A stretch of 24,924 nt of DNA from Nitrospira sp. GTDB taxonomy: Bacteria > UBA9089 > CG2-30-40-21 > SBAY01. The notes beneath the pieces were generated by a model, which was given only the letters and a program-made list of their open reading frames with translations, searched no databases and was not told where the DNA came from. Made by a program: the position numbers and the translations under genes. Numbering within the stretch: the first letter of the stretch is position 1; each line of letters opens with the position of its first letter. Shown here in pieces: positions 1-6,118 of the stretch. The stretch spans positions 1-24,924 of the forward strand of contig SBAY01000204.1 in the NCBI GenBank assembly GCA_005239945.1, in the 5' to 3' direction.

Positions 1-9
1 ATTACCGAA

Positions 10-94
10 GAGCCGTGTGAGGGAAAACCTCAAGCACGGTTCTGTGAGGGGCATTAAGCAATTAAAAGGAGGTTGTTGAATATGTCTACTCGAC
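10..94 (+). mobile_element. 3' end of a group II intron (domains V and VI)
   Basis: Positions 10-42 fold as a group II domain V: an 8-bp outer stem (GAGCCGTG with CACGGTTC), an AG bulge on the 3' side, an inner TGAGG/CCTCA stem and a GAAA-type loop. The AGC catalytic triad lies in the first strand. Positions 43-94 fit domain VI and end in CTACTCGAC, a 3' end typical of bacterial introns as I remember them. The rest of the intron, including any reverse transcriptase gene, would lie upstream of the window. The fold is read directly; the intron identity comes from family resemblance. The exact 3' splice point (about 94) is inferred. Confidence 0.75.
64..84 (+). promoter_or_regulatory. Ribosome binding site and start codon inside intron domain VI
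   Basis: AAAAGGAGG (64-72) is a near-perfect Shine-Dalgarno site, 9 nt before the ATG at 82. Both lie within the predicted domain VI, the SD in its loop and the ATG in the 3' strand of its stem. This decides the ATG at 82 over the in-frame TTG at 73, which overlaps the SD. Confidence 0.7.
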
Positions 95-411
95 AAACAA
101 AAAGACTTACCGATAAGGAAATAACGAAGGCACTAAGAGAACATAACGATATTTTAGAGAAGTACCAGGTTAAAAGAATAGGATTATTTGGTTCTTATGT
201 TAGAGGAGAACAGAAAGAAGATAGCGACATAGATTTCCTTGTAGAGTTTGAAAAACCAGATTTTGATAATTTTATGGATTTAGCGTTTTATCTTGAGGAT
301 CTATTGGGTAAAAGGGTAGAACTTATAACCAATGGTAGTTTGAGCCCCTACATCCAACCTTATGTTGAAAAAAAGGTTAAGTGGTATGAAGCAAAACCTT
401 CCTTTTCTTAG
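82..411 (+). CDS. MNT-domain nucleotidyltransferase (MntA-like antitoxin)
   Basis: This 109-residue protein has the minimal nucleotidyltransferase signature GS-x10-DxD (GSYVRG...SDID) near residues 38-52. That is the usual layout of MntA-type antitoxins, which AMPylate or otherwise modify a HEPN toxin partner. The next gene starts inside its 3' end (at 386), so the pair is translationally coupled, as is typical for MNT/HEPN modules. The start is set by the strong SD at 64-72. The first codons come from the intron 3' end, so the original N-terminus may have been replaced. It ends in TAG, a rare stop in this window. The family is clear; the partner specificity is inferred from position. Confidence 0.85.
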   Translation: MSTRQTKRLTDKEITKALREHNDILEKYQVKRIGLFGSYVRGEQKEDSDIDFLVEFEKPDFDNFMDLAFYLEDLLGKRVELITNGSLSPYIQPYVEKKVKWYEAKPSFS

Positions 412-736
412 GCATATTCTTGACGAGACAAATTTTCTTTTAAGTGAAACCAAAGGGTTTAGTTTTGAAGATCTTATTTCTAACGAATTGTTAAAGAGAG
501 GATGTACCAGGAGTATTGAAATCATTGGTGAGGCGGTCAAAAATTTATCCAGCGAACTTAAGGAAAATCACAAAGATATTGACTGGAAAAAGATGGCCGG
601 GATGCGAGATAAGATTATCCATTATTACTTCGGCGTAAACTGGAACATCGTTTAGTCTGTTATCCAGAACAGAATCCCTGAACTTAAACAGAAAATAGAA
701 ATAATCATTAGGGAAATGGAAAATAATAAGGCTTGA
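386..736 (+). pseudogene. HepT-like HEPN toxin interrupted by an in-frame TAG
   Basis: The reading frame from ATG 386 matches the DUF86/HepT family and contains the RNase motif R-x4-H (RDKIIHYYF) near its end. At 653-655 a TAG follows NWNIV. The same frame then continues for 26 sense codons (SVIQNRIPELKQKIE and onward) to a TGA at 734-736, and this continuation matches the usual HepT C-terminal helix. With the TAG read through, the length (116 aa) is that of the family. HepT proteins usually have a Trp at the TAG position, so one TGG to TAG change explains it. The truncated 89-aa product keeps the catalytic motif but loses the last helix. It may be inactive, partly active or rescued by suppression. 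It pairs with the upstream MNT gene. Confidence 0.8.
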
Positions 737-756
737 AAGAGATGAGGAAGAAATTT

Positions 757-820
757 ATGGATAAAGATGAAGATTAGTGATGTAGAGCTGTTGGAGGTTT
801 TTAAGATTACGGATTTATAG
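757..820 (+). repeat. Imperfect repeat unit, copy 1 (with 1376-1443)
   Basis: Starting at ATGGATAAAGA, about 60 bp resemble 1376-1443. Shared blocks include GATTAGT.ATGT, TGGAGGTT and AAGATTACGG. One frame reads MKISDVELLEVFKITDL followed by a stop at about 818-820; the other copy reads MGKISNVQPLEVSKIT and continues to 31 residues. Each copy follows a toxin gene (hepT, hicA). The parent gene is not recognised; these look like remnants of one small gene. Confidence 0.5.
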
Positions 821-862
821 GTAAACGAATTAAGAGAATTTAACGAATCCTGGAGGTTAAAA

Positions 863-1141
863 ATGCAATCATTAACTTGCCTTGTAAAGAAAGAAGAAAA
901 TCAGTATGCTTCTTTATGTGTGGAGTTAGATATAGCTTCCTGTGGGAATACTAAAAAGGAAGCTATCCAATGCTTGAAAAATGGCATCGAGACATATCTT
1001 GAATATATGGTTTCTGAAGGGAGAGAAAATGAAATTTATAGACCTGTCCCAATGAAAGAATTAAAGGATTTTTTATTTCCTGAACACACTATGTCCGAGC
1101 AGCCATTAAAAGCTATCCCATTGGAATTTGAATATGCCTAA
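863..1141 (+). CDS. hicB: HicB-family antitoxin
   Basis: A 92-residue protein with the HicB partial RNase H-like fold: an N-terminal strand pair (QSLTCLVKKEENQYASLCVELD), then IASCGNTKKEAIQCLKNG, where this family usually has GDT-x2-EA. It would neutralise the HicA encoded next to it. A strong SD (GGAGG, 852-856) lies 6 nt before the ATG. It overlaps the following hicA by 8 nt. The order here is hicB-hicA, the reverse of the E. coli order but common elsewhere. There is no clear C-terminal DNA-binding domain, so any autoregulation would need another factor. Confidence 0.8.
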   Translation: MQSLTCLVKKEENQYASLCVELDIASCGNTKKEAIQCLKNGIETYLEYMVSEGRENEIYRPVPMKELKDFLFPEHTMSEQPLKAIPLEFEYA

Positions 1142-1364
1142 AAATTTGTCGAGTAATGATGTAGCCTGGATACTAAACCAAATTGGAATTACTCTTAAAA
1201 GATGTAGTAAAGAAGATGTCTATTCGGGAGAATATCAAGGGAAAAATCGTGTTGTGATTGTTCCAAGGAATAAACAAAGTATTCCGCAAGGGACACTAAG
1301 TTCAATTTGGCGACAGGCAGGAATCACAACTGAAATCGCTGACAAAATTTGGAGAAATAGATAA
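1134..1364 (+). CDS. hicA: HicA-like toxin lacking the catalytic histidine
   Basis: A 76-residue protein that begins MPKNLSSNDVAWIL and has the HicA layout: an N-terminal helix, a beta hairpin, VVIVPRNKQ, then IPQGTLSSIWRQAGI, which matches the conserved GTL.SI.R.AG segment. HicA mRNA interferases normally have a conserved His in a G-[SK]-H-x segment. Here the equivalent stretch is RCSKEDVYSGEYQGKN, and no histidine occurs anywhere in the protein. The second HicA in this window (5242-5469) has it. The ATG at 1134 overlaps hicB; an alternative ATG at 1128 is less well placed. It may be an inactivated toxin or a HicA-fold protein with another role. Confidence 0.65.
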   Translation: MPKNLSSNDVAWILNQIGITLKRCSKEDVYSGEYQGKNRVVIVPRNKQSIPQGTLSSIWRQAGITTEIADKIWRNR

Positions 1365-1375
1365 ATGACATCAGA

Positions 1376-1443
1376 TATGGATAAAGAAAATGGGAAAGAT
1401 TAGTAATGTCCAGCCGCTGGAGGTTAGTAAGATTACGGTTTTG
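1376..1443 (+). repeat. Imperfect repeat unit, copy 2 (with 757-820)
   Basis: This copy starts at ATGGATAAAGAAAATGGG and shares the GATTAGTAATGTC and TGGAGGTT..TAAGATTACGG blocks with copy 1. Its frame is open to 1485 (MGKISNVQPLEVSKITVLIE then SRRLELILTLG). It follows hicA closely. The function is unknown; a short real peptide cannot be excluded. Confidence 0.5.
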
Positions 1444-1557
1444 ATTGAGTCTCGGAGGCTTGAGTTGATCTTAACCCTTGGATAATTTAGCATTAACTGG
1501 GGAAGGTTTCATCTAAATAAGTGTATATCTCAATACTTATGCGGATATATACCAAAA

Positions 1558-1587
1558 TTGGAAGTATATCCGAACTTCGGATATAAC
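1558..1587 (+). promoter_or_regulatory. Promoter with a 21-bp palindrome in the spacer
   Basis: TTGGAA (1558-1563) and TATAAC (1582-1587) are spaced 18 bp apart and lie upstream of the gene at 1633. Between them is a perfect 10-1-10 palindrome, TATATCCGAA-C-TTCGGATATA (1565-1585), overlapping the -10 box. A further GGATATATAC half site in the opposite orientation lies at 1543-1552. This looks like a repressor or MerR-type operator. The palindrome is read directly; the promoter role is inferred from position. Confidence 0.55.
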
Positions 1588-1632
1588 GATATAAAACATT
1601 CTGCTTAGGAAAAATTATAGGAGGTGTTTAAA

Positions 1633-2340
1633 ATGTTTTATTTACAGGTGGAGGGTAAAAAATTAGAATATTTACAAAATCCTGCTAATTATGATACTAG
1701 CAAACCCACTTTGTTGGTATTATCAAATTCTTATGGTATTTTGAAATATACAGAAGAATTAGTGGAATTAATGAATAAAGACAATAAATTCAATATTTTT
1801 GCTTTTAATTTAAGCGGACAAGGAAATAGCACTGGAGTTTTATCTTTAGAGAATGCATGTGGTGATTTAAACAACATATTCGATTTTCTTAACAATAATT
1901 TTCACACAACAAATAATGATTTTTATCTAGATATAAATTGTTCTGGTTTATTCTCTGTGCTTGAATTAGCCAAGAAAAGAGATTTAAATTTCCTTAAAAA
2001 AATCGTTATTTACAATTATCTGCATACTCCACACAGATTATACAGGCAGGCGTTAAAGAAAATGGATAAATATAATGTTCGATATACAAATGAACCAATA
2101 GATAGCAATTACAATGTTTTTGAAGGTTTCAAGTTTCTTTCAATTCCTGTTGTAATTATTCATCCGAGAATAAAAACAAATTTGTTGAGGGCAACAGAAG
2201 ATGAAATTAAATTATTATGTAAGACATTTCTAAATATAACTTATTTTACTCCAGATGAAGGGTACGACATAGTTGATTATTCTCAATATTCACTTATTGA
2301 AAAAGTTATTAATGATGATTTAAGAAAAATATTGAATTGA
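1633..2340 (+). CDS. Alpha/beta-hydrolase-like protein, possible Cys nucleophile
   Basis: A 235-residue soluble protein with alpha/beta-hydrolase layout. It has a hydrophobic strand KPTLLVLSNSYG near residues 25-36, then a segment like the oxyanion/DxRGxGxS region (FNLSGQGNSTG). Next comes DINCSGLFSVLELA at the nucleophile-elbow position, and a late strand IPVVIIHPR where hydrolases have PVLIIHG. At the elbow the sequence reads N-C-S-G, so the nucleophile would be Cys, as in dienelactone hydrolase, or absent. No clear C-terminal catalytic His follows the PDEGYD segment, so it may be a non-catalytic member. SD AGGAGG (1619-1624) lies 8 nt before the ATG and decides the start. It is the first gene of an operon with the cyclase and the symporter. 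The substrate is unknown. Confidence 0.55.
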   Translation: MFYLQVEGKKLEYLQNPANYDTSKPTLLVLSNSYGILKYTEELVELMNKDNKFNIFAFNLSGQGNSTGVLSLENACGDLNNIFDFLNNNFHTTNNDFYLDINCSGLFSVLELAKKRDLNFLKKIVIYNYLHTPHRLYRQALKKMDKYNVRYTNEPIDSNYNVFEGFKFLSIPVVIIHPRIKTNLLRATEDEIKLLCKTFLNITYFTPDEGYDIVDYSQYSLIEKVINDDLRKILN

Positions 2341-2351
2341 GGATTTAGAGA

Positions 2352-3403
2352 ATGATAAATGATGGTTTTTGTTTAATAATATTTTGTGATTTAATTGGAA
2401 GTTCTGAAGTTGCCAATGAACTTACACCAGAACGATATGCAAACGATTATATTAAATCTCTCTATTTTACTGGAGAATCAGCTTTAGATTTTATAAAAAA
2501 GGAAATTAATTCTGAGTGGGATTTAAATAACACAGATAAAATAAAATATGATCCTTCTGGAGATGAAATATTAATCTTGAAGAGAATTGAGAATATAAAA
2601 GACTGCATAGAAGATATAGTAACTGCTTTATCATTTGCTTACACTTTGAAGTTATATTGGTTATTATCACCTTATACGGTAAAAAAATAAGAGATAAGAA
2701 ACCCTCAAGAGAAATTGCATGTGGTGTACATATTGGCGAAGTTGTGAGGGTGAAGCATATTATCAACTATGAGGATTCTCCAAAGTATGCAAGTTATGAT
2801 ATAAATGTAGCAAAAAGGGTTGAGGGAGTCTCCAGAAAAGGGATTTCCTCAAATATTTATGTTACAAATTTTATTGGTGAAAGATTTAATAAATGGAGAA
2901 AGATAGAACTACAAGGAAAGGAGATTAAGGAATTAAGGTTGTTAACATGTACTGGTTTTAAATCAGCAGCGCCAGAACCGTTAAAAGGTATTGCAGAAAA
3001 AGTTTGGGTAAGTGAATTGCTTCCAATTTTTGATGAAATAAATTTGTGGAAAATTCTTGAAGCCATAAAAGAGAAAAAAGATTGCTTTAAAGCGTATGAA
3101 ATGTTATCAAAATGCATTAACATATTTTTTAACCAATTTAACCAAGTATCTCATAATAGGTGGAGATTTGGAGATTCCCCATTGAGGGATGAATCAGAGA
3201 TAGACAAATATTTAGAGAATCTTATTTACCTGTCAAAATGTTCTGCAAATTTGTGGTTCAATTTCAATGCCCTTTATATTGCTTCTGCATTAGTAACATA
3301 TGCAGAAGGGGAAAAAATCCAAATTGCTGATATCTCACAGGATATCAGGGAGATATATGATGATTTAGAGGAAAACATAAAAAGTATTAAAAAAGAGGGT
3401 TAA
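2352..3403 (+). CDS. Class III nucleotide cyclase split by a -1 frameshift
   Basis: The N-terminal frame (2352-2690, 112 aa) holds the first half of a cyclase homology domain: FCDLIGSS with the first metal Asp, and SGDEILIL with the second. The continuation, GVHIGEVV and then YDINVAKRVEG with the catalytic Asn and Arg, lies in the -1 frame and runs to 3403. The frames join cleanly at A7 (2681-2687), giving SPYTVKK-IRDKKPSRE and a 350-aa protein with every expected catalytic residue. A C-terminal region of about 140 residues (from about LPIFDEI) is unassigned. Without the shift, the first frame ends at TAA 2688-2690. The cyclase is soluble and has no obvious sensor domain at its N-terminus. 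The nucleotide product (cAMP, cGMP or other) is not predictable by eye. It may be programmed, a mutation or an assembly error. Confidence 0.75.
2681..2687 (+). other. A AAA AAA slippery site followed by TAA
   Basis: In the zero frame the codons are GTA AAA AAA TAA. The heptamer A AAA AAA therefore sits directly before the stop, which is the classical context for -1 ribosomal slippage. I see no strong hairpin just downstream. Confidence 0.6.
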
Positions 3404-3408
3404 AAAAG

Positions 3409-4776
3409 ATGAAATTACATATAATTGATTATGTCTCTATATTTCTTTACACCATATTAATTTTATATGTAGGTGTCAGATTTAAAAGGAGAATAAATAC
3501 CAATACTTTTTTGATATCTGAGCGGAATTTGGGTTTTTTTTCAAGTTGCATGACCATTTCAGCAAGTAAAGTAGGAGCAGGATTATTATTAACATATAGT
3601 GCTTTGGTCTTTGCTTATGGATTTAATGCATTGTGGCTATTTGGAGGATATGTATTTGGTTACCTTATTTTCTATTTCTTTGCTTCCAAATTAAAAATTG
3701 AAGCTGATAAATATAATTACTATACCTTGCCAGATTATTTTAGAAAAAGATATGGAAGTACTTCTGCGTATTTAATTTCAATATTGGTCTTTTTATCAAT
3801 GTTTGGTTGGATTCTAACAAATTTAATCGGTGGAGGGAAAACTATTACACTAATCTCTGGGTTCTCTTTTCCAACTGGAGTCATCTTTATGGGAATAATA
3901 ATTGTAGTATATTTAGTTGTTGGTGGTTTTTCTTCAGTGGTTAAGACTGATGTTATACAATACCTTTGTATTATTGTTATCTTTTTGCTTCTACTTATAG
4001 TTATATTTACAGGAGCTTTATCTGGCTATTCGACATCTAACATAGAAAAAATGGAAATAGGAAAGATAGTTACCTTCTTTCTTACAGGATTTTTATTTCC
4101 CTTGGGTTCAGCAGAACTTTGGCAAAGAGTCTACGCAACAAAAAGTATCAAAGATATAAGAAAAAGTTTAGTTACCGCGTCAATATTATATTTTGTATTG
4201 GGTGTTATATTATCCCTAATTTGTTTGCGTATAACTGAATTGGCAATTGATACATCAAATGAGTTTGCTTTAATTGAGGGATTGGGAATTTTACTACCAA
4301 TGGGTTTTACAGGACTATTAGTTGTAGCGTTTTTTGCAGCTATTATGTCCTCAGCAGATACTTTTATATTTACAACTTCGTCTGCTTTTTGCCAAGATTA
4401 TGTCCAAAAACTATTCAATCTTAGTAATGATACTGTGGTAAAACTAATGAAAATATTTATGCTCATATTTACAACATTAGGAGTAATTTTGTCCATCTTG
4501 CTTAAGAATATTATTGATGTTACATTTTTATTCGCTGCACTGACCTTATCTATCGGAATAATTTCACTTGTTTCGTGGATTAGGAGTAAAGTTTTCCCAT
4601 TTTCAATAAATTTAGCTATTATAGCAAATATAATAATAACATTGATAGTATTATTTACTATTGGAATAGATATGAAAATTATTATTTCGAGCATATTCTC
4701 AATTTTAACATTTCTCTTTATTGGGGAAGTAATTTCTATTGTGAAAAATCGCAGGACATCTCGTAATACAGTATAA
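3409..4776 (+). CDS. Sodium:solute symporter (SSS family)
   Basis: A 455-residue integral membrane protein with about 12-13 hydrophobic helices. It starts IIDYVSIFLYTILILYVGV with the SERNLGFF loop typical of helix 1-2 in PutP/SGLT-like carriers. It has GAGLLLTYS, the TLPDYFRKRYGS motif after the third helix, and the SSS signature near residues 308-328 (FFAAIMSSADTFIF). That signature carries the Ser/Thr residues of the Na+ site. It would import a small solute with Na+; the substrate is unknown. It follows the cyclase by only 5 nt, with an SD-like GAGGG at 3396-3400, so it belongs to the same operon. AT-richness matches the two upstream genes and differs from hdrA. No kinase or regulatory domain is fused to it. 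Confidence 0.9.
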   Translation: MKLHIIDYVSIFLYTILILYVGVRFKRRINTNTFLISERNLGFFSSCMTISASKVGAGLLLTYSALVFAYGFNALWLFGGYVFGYLIFYFFASKLKIEADKYNYYTLPDYFRKRYGSTSAYLISILVFLSMFGWILTNLIGGGKTITLISGFSFPTGVIFMGIIIVVYLVVGGFSSVVKTDVIQYLCIIVIFLLLLIVIFTGALSGYSTSNIEKMEIGKIVTFFLTGFLFPLGSAELWQRVYATKSIKDIRKSLVTASILYFVLGVILSLICLRITELAIDTSNEFALIEGLGILLPMGFTGLLVVAFFAAIMSSADTFIFTTSSAFCQDYVQKLFNLSNDTVVKLMKIFMLIFTTLGVILSILLKNIIDVTFLFAALTLSIGIISLVSWIRSKVFPFSINLAIIANIIITLIVLFTIGIDMKIIISSIFSILTFLFIGEVISIVKNRRTSRNTV

Positions 4777-4816
4777 AAGATTTTAAAAGATTTGTGCTTT
4801 ATAACATTCACCCAAA

Positions 4817-4841
4817 TTTTTGCTTCGCAAAAACTTCTTTT
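4817..4841 (+). terminator. Weak terminator candidate after the symporter
   Basis: TTTTTGC-TTC-GCAAAAA (4817-4833) is a perfect 7-bp stem with a 3-nt loop, followed by CTTCTTTT. The stem is AT-rich, so strength is doubtful, but the position just after the three-gene operon is right. Confidence 0.35.
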
Positions 4842-4842
4842 A

Positions 4843-5024
4843 TGCTGAAAATTATTATGGACATTGCCGGGCATTTGCAAAAATACTCTGAACCCGGAGA
4901 GATACGAATAGGTGAGGAGACTTATAAAAAGTTAAAAGACAAAACGAATTTCAAAAAGAGTAAATCCATTGATGGCGTCAGAACTTATCTTTATCAAATC
5001 AGGAGGATAGAGGAAAGGAAATGA
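4843..5024 (+). pseudogene. Nucleotide cyclase C-terminal remnant, copy 1
   Basis: The frame reads MDIAGHLQKYSEPGEIRIG and then ETYKKLKDKTNFKKSKSIDG, ending at TGA 5022-5024. This matches the end of a class III cyclase domain (NxAxxLQ..xxPGEI.I...Y..L), but the first two thirds, with the metal-binding Asps, are missing. The open frame extends upstream only to a GTG at 4794 with no SD. Its stop overlaps the hicB start (ATGA). Two close copies follow at 5514-5904 and 6531-6683. It is not derived from the cyclase at 2352, whose tail is different. Confidence 0.7.
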
Positions 5025-5245
5025 ACACTTATCATTTTGCGGCAGTAATTGAAAAGGACAGGGATGGTTATTATGCTTTTTGTCCTGAGCTTCAGGGGTG
5101 CTATACCCAGGGAGATACCTATGAAGAGGTTTTGGGAAATATTAAAGATGCCATCCAATTACATATAAAGGACAGAATAGAAGATGGTGAGAAGATTTTA
5201 CAGCCTGAATTAGTCAGCTTAACCTCATTAGAGGTAGTGGTATGA
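5021..5245 (+). CDS. hicB: HicB-family antitoxin
   Basis: A 74-residue HicB with the textbook motif order: AAVIEKDRDGYYAFCPELQGCYTQGDTYEE, then a helix ending in the RIEDGE segment. It is the partial RNase H-like antitoxin domain only, with no DNA-binding extension. Its ATG overlaps the stop of the cyclase remnant, and its stop overlaps the hicA start by ATGA, so the three frames are coupled. It is more canonical than the hicB at 863. Confidence 0.9.
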   Translation: MNTYHFAAVIEKDRDGYYAFCPELQGCYTQGDTYEEVLGNIKDAIQLHIKDRIEDGEKILQPELVSLTSLEVVV

Positions 5246-5469
5246 GTGAAAGGCTTCCAAGGATAATTGCTGCTGATGCTATTCGGGCATTAGAAAAAGC
5301 AGGGTTTTCTTTAGCTCGACAGAGTGGAAAACATAAAATATATAAAAATAGGGAAGGCAAGAGAGCGACTATCCCTCATCATTTGAATAAGATTCTTCAT
5401 CCTGAAGTTTTGAAAAATATCCTGGAAGATGCGGATTTAACAATAGAAAAATTTAAGGAGTTAATGTAA
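5242..5469 (+). CDS. hicA: HicA toxin (mRNA interferase)
   Basis: A 75-residue HicA of the YcfA type with a double-stranded-RNA-binding-like fold. It contains AIRALEKAGFSLARQSGKHKIYKN, with the catalytic His at residue 31, then ATIPHHLNKILHPEVLKNIL, the conserved P-x-H...L...L-x-x-IL segment. It would cleave mRNA in a ribosome-independent way until bound by HicB. The start overlaps the hicB stop by 4 nt. All expected motifs are intact, unlike the HicA at 1134. Confidence 0.9.
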   Translation: MSERLPRIIAADAIRALEKAGFSLARQSGKHKIYKNREGKRATIPHHLNKILHPEVLKNILEDADLTIEKFKELM

Positions 5470-5513
5470 AAATTGTCAAGCAAAACGACCGACTAACTGC
5501 TTAGGTGCGTAAC

Positions 5514-5904
5514 AGATAATGAAATTGTTATGGACCTGCGATTCAGACAGTAGACCATAGACATCAGACATCAGACTAAAGAGGGTAGAAATTGTAGAAA
5601 AATGAAGGCATAGAGGACTATCCATACTTCTGTAGGTAAGGCTGCGAAAAACCACAGGGAGTTAAGGTTTGAGGATGGTTTTTCAAATATCCCTAATTTC
5701 CTACATAAACAAAGTCTATAGTCTTATGTCTGATGTCTACTGTCTGAATCACTGTTATGGACATTGCTTATCATCTACAAAAATACTCTGAGTGTAGAGA
5801 GATACGGATAGGTGAGGAGACTTATAAAAAGTTAAAAAACAAAACGAATTTCAAAGAGAGCAAATCTATTGATGGAGTAAAAACCTATCTTTATCAAAAA
5901 TCGA
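5514..5904 (+). pseudogene. Nucleotide cyclase C-terminal remnant, copy 2, interrupted
   Basis: The left flank (GAAATTGTTATGGAC, ending at 5535) and the right part (5754-5904) align with copy 1 when 5536-5753 is removed. The right part reads MDIAYHLQKYSE, then EIRIGEETYKKLKNKTNF and SKSIDGVKTYLYQ, and ends at TGA. The insertion is the inverted-repeat element described separately. It directly precedes the DUF5678-like gene, as copy 1 precedes hicB. Confidence 0.7.
5536..5753. mobile_element. MITE-like inverted-repeat element with target duplication
   Basis: The ends are inverted repeats of about 38 bp: 5540-5577 (GATTCAGACAGTAGACCATA...) and 5713-5750 (...GATGTCTACTGTCTGAATC). The element is flanked by the direct repeat TGTTATGGAC (5526-5535 and 5753-5762). 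Removing it restores the cyclase-tail sequence seen in copy 1. The arms contain a 7-bp period (ATCAGAC). The 135-bp centre has no open frame of note, so this is a non-autonomous element. The exact boundary is uncertain by 1-4 bp. Confidence 0.7.
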
Positions 5905-5923
5905 ATTGAAGGAGGCAAAAGGA

Positions 5924-6118
5924 ATGACTAAAAATTTTGAGGCATACCTTAATCTTGATAAAAAAGGACTTCAGAATAAGTATGTAATTATTGTAGATGG
6001 GAAGGTAATGGTCAAAGGAGAGGATATCGAAAATATGCTTGGAAAAGTAAGAGAGGAATATCCTGATAAGACTCCCTTTGTAGCTAAGGTTCCCGATGAA
6101 AGGATGTTGGTTTTATGA
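5924..6118 (+). CDS. DUF5678-like small protein
   Basis: A 64-residue protein: NFEAYLNLDKKGLQNKYVII, then VDGKVMVKGEDIENMLGKVR and YPDKTPFVAKVPDERMLVL. The KYV-x-VDGKVV-x-x-G pattern and the PFVAKVP ending are typical of the DUF5678 group, which often sits beside small aspartyl-protease-like genes. The function is not known. SD AAGGAGG (5909-5915) lies 8 nt before the ATG and decides the start over an upstream TTG. Its stop overlaps the next start (ATGA). Confidence 0.65.
   Translation: MTKNFEAYLNLDKKGLQNKYVIIVDGKVMVKGEDIENMLGKVREEYPDKTPFVAKVPDERMLVL

Noticed and set aside
1..60. tRNA or small RNA at the window start
   Set aside because: The fold fits group II domain V with its AGC triad; there is no cloverleaf or anticodon arm.
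1633..4776. Pycsar or CBASS defence operon
   Set aside because: A cyclase is present, but the symporter and the hydrolase-like protein are not known effectors of these systems, so the claim is kept only as a hypothesis.
4794..4842. The 76-aa frame from GTG 4794 as an intact gene
   Set aside because: There is no SD, the first part overlaps a hairpin after the symporter gene, and only the cyclase tail has recognisable similarity.
4398..4880. 160-aa frame on the minus strand opposite the symporter gene
   Set aside because: It is a shadow of the low-complexity AT-rich membrane protein; it has no SD, no recognisable family and covers the symporter 3' end.
5906..5923. Longer start (TTG 5906) for the DUF5678-like gene
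   Set aside because: The SD AAGGAGG at 5909-5915 lies inside that extension and is well spaced for ATG 5924.
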